A stretch of DNA of 64,000 bases from JAICYJ01 sp963737445 (GCA_963737445.1 CAVTSO010000009.1:434001-498000); one strand, 5' to 3'. Positions 25,585 through 33,643 are shown, numbered from the stretch's first letter. Made by a program: numbers and translations. Notes: generated from the sequence alone by a model not told the origin.

Positions 25585-26333
25585 CCGGCCACCGCCTCGA
25601 GCACCGCATCGGGGATGTCGAAGTTGGCGTACACGTCCTGCACGTCGTCGTTGTCCTCGAGCGCGTCGATCAGGCGCAGCAGCTTGCGGGCAGCGTCCTC
25701 GTCCAGCGCAACGGTGTTCTTGGGCACCAGGGTCAGCTCGGCCGAGCTGATCGGCATGCCGGACGCCTCGAGCGCGTCCCGCACCACCGCCAGGTCACCG
25801 GCGTCGGTGATTATCTGCCAGACATCGCCGTCCAGCTGCGCGTCCTCCGCACCTGCATCGGCCGCCTGCAGCACCATCTCGTCCTCGTCCAGCTGGTCGG
25901 ACGACACCAGCACCACGCCCTTGCGCTCGAACTGCCACGCCACCGAGCCGGGCGTGCCCAGGCTGGCATTGTGCTTGCTGAAGATCGCGCGCACGTCGGC
26001 GGCGGTGCGGTTGCGGTTGTCGGTCAGCGCCTCGACGATGATGGCGACGCCCTCAGGCCCGTAGCCCTCGTACGTGGTCGCGTCGTACGCGTCGGTGCCC
26101 TCGCCGCTGCCGGCGCCGCGCTGCACGGCTCGCTCGATGTTGTCCTTCGGCATCGAGTACGACCTTGCCTTGGCGATCGCGGCCGCCAGCGACGCGTTCG
26201 CGGCTGGGTCGGGGCCGCCCTCCTTGGCAGCCACGATGATCGCCCGCGACAGCTTCGTGAAGAGCTTGCCGCGCTTCTTGTCCTCGGCGCCCTTCTTGTG
26301 CTTGATGGTCGACCATTTCGAGTGGCCGCTCAT
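25581..26333 (-). CDS. yebC: YebC/PmpR family DNA-binding transcriptional regulator
   Basis: A 250-aa YebC-family protein with the signature start MSGHSKWSTIKHKKGAEDKK, followed by FTKLSRAIIVAAKEGGPDP and NIERAVQRGAG. The C-terminal domain ends LIDALEDNDDVQDVYANFDI, as in the family. Members have been described as transcriptional regulators and more recently as translation factors that help ribosomes through proline stretches. Its ATGA overlaps the end of pdxT. It is separated from ruvC by the dedA gene on the other strand; elsewhere yebC and ruvCAB are often adjacent. Confidence 0.96.
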   Translation of the reverse strand: MSGHSKWSTIKHKKGAEDKKRGKLFTKLSRAIIVAAKEGGPDPAANASLAAAIAKARSYSMPKDNIERAVQRGAGSGEGTDAYDATTYEGYGPEGVAIIVEALTDNRNRTAADVRAIFSKHNASLGTPGSVAWQFERKGVVLVSSDQLDEDEMVLQAADAGAEDAQLDGDVWQIITDAGDLAVVRDALEASGMPISSAELTLVPKNTVALDEDAARKLLRLIDALEDNDDVQDVYANFDIPDAVLEAVAG

Positions 26334-26930
26334 GCCGCCACCGCCCCGCGCGCCCGCTCCACCATCTCGGCGAAGCGCCGGTGCAGCCGCCGGTCGCCGG
26401 TCAGTTCGGGGTGGAAGGCCGTCACCAGCACCGACCCCTGCTGCGCCGCCACCGCGTGGCCGCCATGCTCTGCGAGCACCTGCACGCCGTCGCCGGCCGA
26501 CTCGATCCAGGGCGCCCGGATGAAGACGCCGGTGAGCGGCTCGGGATCGCCTGCCAGCGTCAGCGCGGCCTCGAAGCTGGCCACCTGCCGGCCGAAGGCG
26601 TTTCGCCGCACGACGATGTCGATCAGTCCCAGATAGCGCTGGTCGGGCAGCCCGTCGACGGCGTCGCGAGCCGCCAGGATCATGCCGGCGCAGGTGCCGA
26701 ACATAGGGCGCGCCCGCCGCGTGCAGCTCGCGGATCGGCGCCTCCAGCCCGTAGGCGACCATCAGCTTGGACATGGTCGTCGACTCGCCGCCCGGGATCA
26801 CCAGGCCCTCCAGCCCGGCCAGCTCGCCCGCCTGACGCACCTCGACCGCCTCCACGCCGACGTCGGCCAGCGCCCGGCGGTGCTCGCGGAATGCGCCCTG
26901 CAGGGCGAGGACTCCGACCTTACCAGCCAC
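26330..26930 (-). pseudogene. pdxT: Pyridoxal 5'-phosphate synthase glutaminase subunit PdxT, one frameshift as given
   Basis: PdxT releases ammonia from glutamine for PdxS. From ATG 26930 the frame reads VGVLALQGAFREHRRAL and LVIPGGESTTMSKLM, then breaks. At about 26705 one extra base (CCC-T-ATG in the minus reading) moves the rest to another frame, which reads MFGTCAGMILAAR with the nucleophile Cys and continues to TAFHPELTGDRR with the catalytic His and Glu, ending at 26330. All glutaminase motifs are therefore present, split by a single +1. A sequencing error is more likely than loss, because pdxS next to it is intact. It overlaps pdxS by 11 bp and yebC by 4 bp. The repaired length would be about 199 aa. 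Confidence 0.9.
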
Positions 26931-27804
26931 GCGTCTGCAGCAGACCGTCCTCGCCCAGCTCCGACATCTCGATCCCGACCATGGGCTCGCCCAGGCCGGT
27001 CGACACCTCGGCCAGCACGGCCGCGTCGTTGAAGTGGGTGGTGGCCTTGACGATGGCGGACGCCCGCTGGGCGGGATCGCCGCTCTTGAAGATGCCGGAG
27101 CCGACGAACACGCCGTCGGCGCCCAGCTGCATCATCATGGCCGCGTCGGCCGGGGTGGCGAGGCCGCCCGCGGTGAACGTGACCACCGGCAGCCGGCCGT
27201 TCTCGGCCACGTTGCGGATCAGGTCGTAGGGAGCGCGGTGCTCCTTGGCGGCCGAGTACAGCTCGTTCTCGTCCATCGACTGCAGGCGGCGGATGTCGCC
27301 CAGGATCGACCGCATGTGGCGGGTGGCCTCGACCACGTTGCCGGTGCCGGCCTCGCCTTTGCTGCGGATCATGGCCGCGCCCTCGGCGATCCGGCGCAGC
27401 GCCTCGCCCAGGTTGGTGGCGCCGCAGACGAAGGGTACCTTGAAGTCCCACTTGTTGATGTGGTTGGCCTCGTCGGCGGGCGTCAGCACCTCGGACTCGT
27501 CGATGTAGTCCACCTCGAGCGCCTCGAGGATCTGGGCCTCGACGAAGTGGCCGATGCGGGCCTTGGCCATCACCGGGATCGTGACCGTCTCCTGGATCTC
27601 GCGGATCTTGGTGGGATCGGCCATCCGGGCGACGCCGCCGTCGCGGCGGATATCCGCCGGCACACGCTCGAGCGCCATCACCGCGCACGCACCCGCATCC
27701 TCGGCGATGCGCGCCTGCTCGGCGTTGGTCACGTCCATGATCACGCCACCCTTGAGCATCTCGGCGAGGCCGCTCTTGACCCGCATGGTTCCGGTTTCAG
27801 CCAC
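26920..27804 (-). CDS. pdxS: Pyridoxal 5'-phosphate synthase lyase subunit PdxS
   Basis: A 294-aa PdxS that makes pyridoxal phosphate from ribose 5-phosphate, glyceraldehyde 3-phosphate and ammonia. It shows KSGLAEMLKGGVIMDVTN, VMALERVPADIRRDGGVARM with the active-site Lys later in PVMAKARIGHF, VDYIDESEVLTPAD, and the phosphate-binding VTFTAGGLATPADA and GADGVFVGSGIFKSGDP. GTG 27804 is chosen because GGAGG (27811-27815) lies 6 nt upstream; it touches the ATG at 27810 directly, which would be too close. pdxS precedes pdxT, the normal order. Confidence 0.96.
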   Translation of the reverse strand: MAETGTMRVKSGLAEMLKGGVIMDVTNAEQARIAEDAGACAVMALERVPADIRRDGGVARMADPTKIREIQETVTIPVMAKARIGHFVEAQILEALEVDYIDESEVLTPADEANHINKWDFKVPFVCGATNLGEALRRIAEGAAMIRSKGEAGTGNVVEATRHMRSILGDIRRLQSMDENELYSAAKEHRAPYDLIRNVAENGRLPVVTFTAGGLATPADAAMMMQLGADGVFVGSGIFKSGDPAQRASAIVKATTHFNDAAVLAEVSTGLGEPMVGIEMSELGEDGLLQTRGW

Positions 27805-27866
27805 TGACATCCTCCGTCCGAAGTTCTGGTCGGAAGTGTAGTGCAGTCGCGGGCCGCTGCCGCCGC

Positions 27867-28577
27867 TCAGCTGCTGGTCTTGAGCCGCTCGAGCCCGTCT
27901 GCGTCGAGCACCCAGATCAGGCGCTCACGGACGTCGATCAGCCCGGCGTCGCGCATCTCGTTCAGCACCTTCGTCAGCGTCTCGCGGCTGGTGCCGATCA
28001 TCTCGGCCAGCTGCATGTGCGTGAAGCGCTCGTCGATCCGGATGCCGTTGGGAGTGACCCTGCCGTAGCGATCCATCAGCTCCAGCAGCTTGCCGGCCAG
28101 CCGCGACGGCACCGGGCGGAAGGCCAGCGCCTCGATCTGGTCCTCGGCCGTCCGCAGCCGCTCGGAGAGCGATCGCATCAGGTTCAGCGCCATCCGCGGA
28201 TGCTCGCCGATCGTGCGCTCGAGATCGGCCACGCGCAGGATTCGCACCACGGAGTCGGTCATGGCCTCGGCGTAGGCGTCGTGCATGGGCTCGTCCAGCA
28301 CCGACACCTGCCCGAAGGTCGCGCCCGGGTCGAGCATCGACAGCGTCACCTGGCGCCCGTCCGCCGCGCTGCGGAACAGCCGCACCCGGCCGCTCTCGAT
28401 CAGGAACATGGCCTCGCCGCGATCGAACGGCGAGTAGATCAGCTCGCCTTTGCGGAACGTCGCCATGGCGAATCGGTCGTCCAGATCGGCCAGGTCGGCG
28501 TCGTTCAGCCCGTCGAAGATCTCATGCTCGGCGTCTGCGATGATGTGCCCCACGCCCTCTCCATGCTCGGTGTCCAT
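27867..28577 (-). CDS. Crp/Fnr family transcriptional regulator
   Basis: A 236-aa regulator. The cyclic-nucleotide-binding-like domain (about 20-135) has GELIYSPFDRGEAMFLIESGRVRLFR and LDPGATFGQVSVLDEPMHD. The C-terminal winged helix has LAEMIGTSRETLTKVLNEM, whose recognition helix keeps the Arg and Glu of CRP that read TGTGA. There are no Fnr-type cysteines in the N-terminus. The start is placed at ATG 28577 (GGCGGA about 11 nt upstream); an ATG at 28628 would add a weak 17-residue extension. A CRP-type palindrome lies 62 bp upstream, so self-regulation is plausible. The ligand is unknown. Confidence 0.9.
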   Translation of the reverse strand: MDTEHGEGVGHIIADAEHEIFDGLNDADLADLDDRFAMATFRKGELIYSPFDRGEAMFLIESGRVRLFRSAADGRQVTLSMLDPGATFGQVSVLDEPMHDAYAEAMTDSVVRILRVADLERTIGEHPRMALNLMRSLSERLRTAEDQIEALAFRPVPSRLAGKLLELMDRYGRVTPNGIRIDERFTHMQLAEMIGTSRETLTKVLNEMRDAGLIDVRERLIWVLDADGLERLKTSS

Positions 28578-28638
28578 CTGTTCTACGTTCCGCCGACGGT
28601 GATGGTTTGAACGGTCGGCCTGGACCATTGGAAGGGAA

Positions 28639-28654
28639 TGTGAAGCGCGTCACC
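28639..28654. promoter_or_regulatory. CRP-type operator candidate between the crp-like gene and tRNA-Met
   Basis: The sequence TGTGAAGCGCGTCACC fits the CRP consensus TGTGA-N6-TCACA with one mismatch, and its reverse complement fits equally well (GGTGA-N6-TCACA). It lies between the divergent crp-like gene (start 28577) and the tRNA-Met gene (28678). The regulator keeps the SRE residues that contact this motif in CRP. Confidence 0.55.
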
Positions 28655-28677
28655 GTTTAACATGGTGCGTGCCCTTC

Positions 28678-28750
28678 GGGGGCGTAGCTCAGCGGTTAGA
28701 GCAGCCCGCTCATAACGGGTTGGTCGCTGGTTCGATCCCAGCCGCCCCCA
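28678..28750 (+). tRNA. tRNA-Met (anticodon CAT)
   Basis: A complete 73-nt cloverleaf: acceptor GGGGGCG paired with CGCCCCC, D-arm GCTC/GAGC, anticodon stem GCCCG/CGGGT with loop CTCATAA (anticodon at 28711-28713), variable TGGTC, T-arm GCTGG-TTCGATC-CCAGC, and discriminator A. CCA is not encoded. The anticodon stem lacks the three G-C pairs of the initiator and the acceptor end is fully paired, so this is more likely elongator Met than fMet. An Ile tRNA with lysidine-modified CAT cannot be fully excluded. Confidence 0.95.
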
Positions 28751-28769
28751 TCGGCGCGCTTCCGCGCGC

Positions 28770-29819
28770 CTAGTTGTGGACGATCCGGTAGATCGCGCTC
28801 TGGGTGGCGAAGTACAGCCACCGGCCCGGCCCGGACGAGACATCGATGATCCCGGACGGTGCGTGGTAGGTGAGCGAGATCGACTTCACCGCCGTGCCGG
28901 CCCGGTTGAGCGTGATCCGGCGCAGCGTGCCGGTGTTGTAGTCGCCCATGTAGATCGATCCCCGCATGCGCTTGATGCGGCCCCGGTACCACCAGGGGTC
29001 GGTCGGGGCGATCGTCGGCGTCCAGCGCTTCAGCGGCGCCACCGGCCGCGGCCCCACTCCGTTGGTGCCGCACACGTAGCCGTTCCCCCAGCCGTAGTTG
29101 CGGCCCTTCATGATGTGGTTCAGCTCGTCGTCGCAGTTGGGGCCATTCTCGGTCTCGTACAGCAGGTTCGTGTTCGGCTTGGCCGTCAGCCCGAAGCCGT
29201 TGCGGTGCCCGTATGACCAGATCGCGGTGCGGCGCCCGCCCACGATCGGGTTGGTGCGCGGGATCGACCCGTCGCGGTTGTAGCGCAGCACCTTCCCCAG
29301 CCGGGTGCGGAGGTTCTGGGCGTTCCTGGGATCGTGGTTCTCGCCGACGGTCACGAACAGCTTGTTGCCCAGGAAGAACAACTGCCCGCCGTTGTGGTAG
29401 CCGGCCACCGTCGGGATCCCGGTGATCAGAGGATGCGCATGCGTGCAGCGGTTGTTGGTCACCGTGAAGCGCGTGACCCGGTTCTCGAGCGGCGACCGCT
29501 TCGTGAAGTAGACGTACAGGTAGTGGTTGCTGCGGTAGTCGGGGCCGAGCACCAGGCCGAGGGCGCCGCGCTCGCCGTCGCTGACGACGTCCAGGGTGAC
29601 GCACGGCCTCGGCAGCAGCCTGTGGTCCACGATCACACGGATCGCGCCCGTCTTCTCCGTGTAGAACAGCGTCGTCGACCTCGGCACGTACGTCATGTCG
29701 ACGACCTGGTTGAGCCCGTGCTTGAACACCTCCACGTGCGTGCCGCGGGTGAGGGCGTGCGCCTGGCTGGGCGCGGCCAGAGCCACGACCAGGAGCACGG
29801 CGACGACCAGCCTCCTCAC
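28770..29819 (-). CDS. Secreted PQQ-dependent sugar dehydrogenase-like beta-propeller (GSDH family)
   Basis: A 349-aa exported protein with a signal peptide (MRRLVVAVLLVVALAAPSQA). The rest matches the glucose/sorbosone dehydrogenase propeller: GALGLVLGPDYRSNHYLYVYF, NGGQLFFLGNKLFVTVGEN, RLGKVLRYNRDGSIP, IWSYGHRNGFGL and GSIYMGDYNTGTLRRI. Enzymes of this family oxidise sugars or alcohols outside the membrane with bound PQQ. PQQ synthesis genes are not in the window, and not every family member binds PQQ. GTG 29819 overlaps the methyltransferase stop by 4 bp, so the two are probably co-expressed. Confidence 0.85.
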   Translation of the reverse strand: MRRLVVAVLLVVALAAPSQAHALTRGTHVEVFKHGLNQVVDMTYVPRSTTLFYTEKTGAIRVIVDHRLLPRPCVTLDVVSDGERGALGLVLGPDYRSNHYLYVYFTKRSPLENRVTRFTVTNNRCTHAHPLITGIPTVAGYHNGGQLFFLGNKLFVTVGENHDPRNAQNLRTRLGKVLRYNRDGSIPRTNPIVGGRRTAIWSYGHRNGFGLTAKPNTNLLYETENGPNCDDELNHIMKGRNYGWGNGYVCGTNGVGPRPVAPLKRWTPTIAPTDPWWYRGRIKRMRGSIYMGDYNTGTLRRITLNRAGTAVKSISLTYHAPSGIIDVSSGPGRWLYFATQSAIYRIVHN

Positions 29820-30457
29820 CGGCGCACCCCGACCAGCACGCCGTCGCCGACCGGCAGCAGCGCGGCCACCATGTCCGAGCGCTCGAGCAGCGACGAGTTG
29901 ACGCGCCGCATGGTCGCGATCGCATCCTCGCTCCAGCCGCCACCCGCGCGGCCCTCGGCCACGAGGCCGCTCAAGAGCGTGTTGTCGACCACCACCAGCC
30001 CGCCGCTTCGCAGCAGCGGCAAGGACAGCTCCAGGTGAGCCGGGTAGTCGCCCTTGACGCCGTCCAGGAAGACCATGTCCCAGGCCTCGCAATCAAGCTC
30101 GGCAAGACCCTCGCCGGCGTCGCGCAGCCGCAGGTCGGCACGCTCGCCGACGCCGGCGCGGTCGAGATAGGTGCGCGCGGCCCGCTGGCGCTCGGGGTCG
30201 ATCTCGAACGAGACGATCAGCCCGTCGGGAGCCATCGCACGCGCGATGTAGAGTGTGGAGACGCCGATCGCGGTGCCAACCTCCACGACCCGCCTGGCGC
30301 CGCAGGCGGCAGCGAGCACAGCCAGCAGAGCCCCGGTCGCAGGCACCACGATCGGGATGCCGTCCCGGCGGCCGTGGTCTTCCATCTCCAGGAGCAGCGC
30401 GTCTGGCTGTGGACGCGACTCGAGCAGGTAGTCACTGACTGCGTCGGTGACGATCAC
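29816..30457 (-). CDS. SAM-dependent O-methyltransferase, family 3 (caffeoyl-CoA OMT-like)
   Basis: A 213-aa class I methyltransferase. Motif I is RRVVEVGTAIGVSTLYIARAM, the acidic end of strand 2 is IVSFEIDPERQRAA, and the metal-binding DMVFLDGVKGDYPAHLELSLPLL and VVDNTLLSG follow, as in divalent-cation-dependent O-methyltransferases. The acceptor is unknown. It is 27 bp downstream of the lipoprotein gene stop and coupled to the PQQ-type dehydrogenase. Confidence 0.9.
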   Translation of the reverse strand: MIVTDAVSDYLLESRPQPDALLLEMEDHGRRDGIPIVVPATGALLAVLAAACGARRVVEVGTAIGVSTLYIARAMAPDGLIVSFEIDPERQRAARTYLDRAGVGERADLRLRDAGEGLAELDCEAWDMVFLDGVKGDYPAHLELSLPLLRSGGLVVVDNTLLSGLVAEGRAGGGWSEDAIATMRRVNSSLLERSDMVAALLPVGDGVLVGVRR

Positions 30458-30484
30458 GCGGCCGAGACTAGCGGCTCCGCCGGC

Positions 30485-31114
30485 TCAGTTCCACTTGAAG
30501 GAGTTGGCCATCAGGTTCCAGGCGTCGTTGTTGTCGACGCCCTTCACCGAGCTCATCGAGAGCAGCAGGAGCTTGCCGTCGTTCCAGAACAGGTAGCGGC
30601 TGACGACCAGCGTGTCCTTGGGCGCATCCGCCCCGGGCCCGGTCGGCCGCACCTGCTCGATCACCGCCATCGTCACCTTGTCCTTGCCGACCTTGATCTC
30701 GCTGGCGGACTGAACGATCTTGGAGATGATCTTGTCGTCATGCTGATTCAGCATGGCCTCAAGCTGCTGCTGGTAGCTCTTGTACAACGGTGCTTTGGCG
30801 CGCGGCCGGACCACGGCCGTGACGGCGTTGCCGAAACGCGCGATCCGCACGCCGCTGCCCTTCTCGACGATGCGCCAGCCGCCCGGGTACTCGAACGAGT
30901 AGCCGGCCGTTTTGTTCGTGTAAACGGGGAACAGGACGCCGCTCTGGGTGGTGCCGCTGGCCGGTGTGTAGGTGCCGGTCTGACCGCCGCTGGGTGCAGG
31001 CGTAGCGCCGCCCGAGCTGCCACCGCTGCTCGAGGAGCTCGCGCATCCGGACAGCAGCAGGCCGACGACAACAGCCGCCGTGCAGAGCAGGGATGTAGAA
31101 CGAGAGTTGCCCAT
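30485..31114 (-). CDS. Putative lipoprotein, PsbP/Mog1-like fold suspected
   Basis: A 209-aa protein with a lipoprotein signal (LLCTAAVVVGLLLSGCASS, lipobox LSGC with the Cys at about residue 26), a Ser/Gly/Pro-rich linker, then a domain beginning GYSFEYPGGWRIVEKGSGVRIARF. That opening is typical of PsbP/DUF1795-like domains. The end is NNDAWNLMANSFKWN. ATG 31114 is preferred to the ATG at 31147 because it places the basic n-region directly before the hydrophobic stretch. A 14-bp palindrome sits 24 bp upstream of the start. Function unknown. Confidence 0.75.
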   Translation of the reverse strand: MGNSRSTSLLCTAAVVVGLLLSGCASSSSSGGSSGGATPAPSGGQTGTYTPASGTTQSGVLFPVYTNKTAGYSFEYPGGWRIVEKGSGVRIARFGNAVTAVVRPRAKAPLYKSYQQQLEAMLNQHDDKIISKIVQSASEIKVGKDKVTMAVIEQVRPTGPGADAPKDTLVVSRYLFWNDGKLLLLSMSSVKGVDNNDAWNLMANSFKWN

Positions 31115-31137
31115 GTCTCCCGCACAAAGGTACAGGA

Positions 31138-31151
31138 CGACTTGCAAGTCG
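31138..31151. promoter_or_regulatory. 14-bp perfect palindrome upstream of the lipoprotein gene
   Basis: CGACTTGCAAGTCG is a perfect palindrome 24-37 bp before the lipoprotein start. The position and symmetry would suit an operator for a dimeric repressor, or an mRNA leader hairpin. No regulator gene is adjacent. Confidence 0.35.
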
Positions 31152-31183
31152 ACAAGAGCACCCGCGACACAACGCAGAGGCCT

Positions 31184-31210
31184 AGCCGCCTCAGCCGCCT
31201 CAGCCGCCTG
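31184..31210. repeat. Three tandem 9-bp units (AGCCGCCTC)
   Basis: Two exact copies of AGCCGCCTC and one ending in G lie in the 295-bp gap between divergent genes. The remainder of the gap holds the palindrome at 31138, a possible promoter (TTGGCT at 31272, 18-nt spacer, TACATC at 31296) and the Shine-Dalgarno sequence of the next gene. Confidence 0.5.
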
Positions 31211-31409
31211 GCGTAGCCTAGCCTGGCCGGGTGTCGCTGGCCCCCGCGTGGGCGATCACGTTCGCACACTCTTGGCTGAATTTTTACCGGTCGCGTACAT
31301 CAGGCATTCAGGCCCCTTACGGACACCACCTACCGTGAGCTTCCGAGGCTCTACATCCGCAACCGAGTTCCAGCGTTGCGCCCGACCACAGCCAAGGAGA
31401 TTGATGCTC

Positions 31410-32366
31410 ATGCGTTCACGCCTGTTGATTGCGATCGCGGCCATATCTGTTTTCGCGGCGGCTCCGGCTGCAGCCCAAGCGAACGTGCTCGACAGGCTGT
31501 ACGCGCCGCTGCACATGCATCCCAAGCTTGCGCCTTCCCCATCCTTCATCCGGTCGCACTTCCCGACCATCACGGTCCAGCAGGCGCAGCTGAGAAAGGG
31601 CTACCACTCCGCGCACACCGGGCTCTACACCAAAGGCACCCGGTCCCGGATCGGCACGTACCCGGAGTCGTGGTACATGCACACGGCGGGCGGCGCCCGC
31701 GTTCGTGACAGGGCGCGGGGCTTCTACGTGATGAACCCGGCCAGCGCCGGCTGGCGCAAGCAGGTCGTGCGGAACTGCAAGGGCAGCCCTTCGTTCTGCT
31801 TCCTGGACGCGATGGGAAGCGACGGCTACGACCGCACCAACGTTCGCCCGAACGTCAGCCTGAGCTGGTGGACGCAGCAGACCCTGGGACTCGCCAACTA
31901 CGTGTCGAACGCCTCGAGCAACTGGGGCATCGCGGCCAACAACCTGCTCGCCGCCCGCGGCGCCAAGTACATGGTCGCCTACGAGATGTTCGCCCGAGTG
32001 TCGGCGGCCCGCTCGCTGGACGTGCTCCGCCACACCAGGTGCCTCTGCTTCGCCAAGCTCGGCACCAAGTCGGGCGCTCGCTACAGCTTCACGCTGTTCC
32101 TCTCCGGGTACGGCAGGGGCGACCGCCTCAGCGTCGGCACCGATCAGCAGGCCGGCAAGTGGTGGGACTTCTTCAGCCGCGCGGGTCGGCTGGGCAATCC
32201 GACGGCCAAGATGCGCGTCAACGGCGCGATCGTCACGCGCACGTTCAAGCACGGGATGGTCGTGGTCAACACCGGCAGCACCACCAAGTCCCTCGGTGGG
32301 GTGGCCGCACGGCTCGCCAGCTCGGACGTCGTGAAGGCCCACAGCGGCAAGATCCTCCTGCGCTGA
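31410..32366 (+). CDS. Secreted protein, putative glycoside-hydrolase-like (GHL15-type) barrel
   Basis: A 318-aa exported protein with a signal peptide (MRSRLLIAIAAISVFAAAPAAAQA). The mature part has YPESWYMHTAGGARVRDRAR, GFYVMNPASAGWRKQVVRNC, FCFLDAMGSDGYDRTNV with an acidic pair, ANNLLAARGAKYMVAYEMFAR and a C-terminal beta-rich end. This order of strands with acidic ends resembles the hypothetical glycosyl-hydrolase families found in actinobacterial secreted proteins, but I cannot point to a proven catalytic pair. ATG 31410 is chosen because AAGGAGA (31394-31400) is 9 nt upstream; the ATG at 31404 is only 3 nt away from it. Confidence 0.6.
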   Translation: MRSRLLIAIAAISVFAAAPAAAQANVLDRLYAPLHMHPKLAPSPSFIRSHFPTITVQQAQLRKGYHSAHTGLYTKGTRSRIGTYPESWYMHTAGGARVRDRARGFYVMNPASAGWRKQVVRNCKGSPSFCFLDAMGSDGYDRTNVRPNVSLSWWTQQTLGLANYVSNASSNWGIAANNLLAARGAKYMVAYEMFARVSAARSLDVLRHTRCLCFAKLGTKSGARYSFTLFLSGYGRGDRLSVGTDQQAGKWWDFFSRAGRLGNPTAKMRVNGAIVTRTFKHGMVVVNTGSTTKSLGGVAARLASSDVVKAHSGKILLR

Positions 32367-32372
32367 CCTGAG

Positions 32373-32792
32373 TCAGCCGGACGGACGTTCCATGGCCCGC
32401 TCGCTGGCGGCTCCGAATCCGAGCTTCTGGTACAGCGGTTGCATGTCTCCGGTGTGCAGCATCCAGCGGGCGTTCGCCAGCTCGCCGGAATCCACCATCT
32501 CCCGCACCATCGCCTCGCCCAGCCCCATGTCGCGGTGCTCCTCGAGCACATAGACGTCAGCCAGGTAGGCGTGGACGGCGCCGTCGGAGACGGCTCGGCA
32601 GTAGCCGACCAGGGCGCCGTCGTGATACAGGCCCAGCACGCGGTAGGAGTTGCGCACCAGCAGCGCCACCGTGTCGTAGGGCCGGCCCAGCGCCCAGTAC
32701 GCCTGCTCCGAGAGGAACCGGTGCACCGCGGCCACGTCGATGCGCTCGCGGTCGTCGTCGAGCTCGTAGCCGGGCTGGATCTCGCGTCGCAT
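32373..32792 (-). CDS. GNAT family N-acetyltransferase
   Basis: A 139-aa GNAT protein. The acetyl-CoA-binding motif A region reads LADVYVLEEHRDMGLGEAMV, a slightly changed Q/RxxGxG/A loop, preceded by the strand VLGLYHDGALVGYCRAVSDG and followed by LYQKLGFGAASERAMER. The start at ATG 32792 is just before the conserved YELDDDRERIDVAAVHRFL. It is convergent with the secreted protein upstream (6-bp gap). The substrate is unknown. Confidence 0.88.
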   Translation of the reverse strand: MRREIQPGYELDDDRERIDVAAVHRFLSEQAYWALGRPYDTVALLVRNSYRVLGLYHDGALVGYCRAVSDGAVHAYLADVYVLEEHRDMGLGEAMVREMVDSGELANARWMLHTGDMQPLYQKLGFGAASERAMERPSG

Positions 32793-32863
32793 GCGCGGCC
32801 AGGCTAGCACCGGCCAGCGTACGATTCGCCCATGTCGGACATCGCGCAGGGGACGGCGCACTG

Positions 32864-33643
32864 GTGAGGGTCCGGACGGCCGCAGCGCTACTGCTCGTGA
32901 CCGCCGGCTGCTCCTCCGCCGGCGTCGCGCAGCCGGCGTCGACCCGACAGAGCGGGCCGGTCGCGAAGCCGGCTCCTGCCCGCCATCGCCATGTCCACCA
33001 CCGACACCACCACGCACACCCGCCGGTGAGAACCGCCCGGGGCGGCGTGCCGGCGGTGGACGTGCCGCGCCGCTCACTGACGCCTGGGGCTGCGTTCGCC
33101 GTGGGCAAGGCGCGGATCTGCGTGTCCGGCTACTCGGCCGAGGTGCGGAACGTCCCGCAGGCGGAGGCAACCGCGGTCTACGATCGCTACGGGGTCGCGC
33201 ACGTCCCGTATGCACACGAGGTCGATCACCTCGTGTCCCTCGAGATCGGCGGGTCGAACGCGATCGCGAACCTGTGGCCCGAGCCCTACGCCGGCCGGTG
33301 GGGCGCACGTACCAAGGACGTGCTCGAGAACCGGCTGCATGAGCTGGTCTGCTCGGGGCGGTTCGCGCTGCGCAAGGCACAGCGGATCGAGGCGCGGAAC
33401 TGGGTGGCCGCATACCGGCGCTACGTGGGCGGCACCCCCACGGCCGCCGGCGGCCCATCCCCGCCCACGGGCGCCTCGCGCACGGGCGGCTACTACGCCT
33501 CCAGCTTCGGCACGGCCAGCACTATCTACTGCGCCGACGACAGCGCCTGGCGCGAGCTCAGCGCCAGGTACCTCAAGCACTTCCGCACCTGGGCGGCTGC
33601 GCACCGGCGCTTCCCCGCCTATCACCTGCACCAGCCCTGCTAG
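32864..33643 (+). CDS. Secreted HNH-like protein with lipobox and His-rich linker
   Basis: A 259-aa protein. The N-terminus MRVRTAAALLLVTAGCSS fits a lipoprotein signal with Cys at residue 16. A basic His-rich segment (residues about 40-52, with eight His) follows. The domain around HEVDHLVSLEIGGSNAIANL (D121, H122, N136) and WPEPYAG...KDVLENRLHELVCSG matches the pattern of HNH-fold proteins of the type found in secreted actinobacterial nuclease-like proteins. About 70 further residues, with a Cys near each end, complete the protein. GTG start. It could be a cell-surface nuclease, but catalysis is inferred only. Confidence 0.65.
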   Translation: MRVRTAAALLLVTAGCSSAGVAQPASTRQSGPVAKPAPARHRHVHHRHHHAHPPVRTARGGVPAVDVPRRSLTPGAAFAVGKARICVSGYSAEVRNVPQAEATAVYDRYGVAHVPYAHEVDHLVSLEIGGSNAIANLWPEPYAGRWGARTKDVLENRLHELVCSGRFALRKAQRIEARNWVAAYRRYVGGTPTAAGGPSPPTGASRTGGYYASSFGTASTIYCADDSAWRELSARYLKHFRTWAAAHRRFPAYHLHQPC

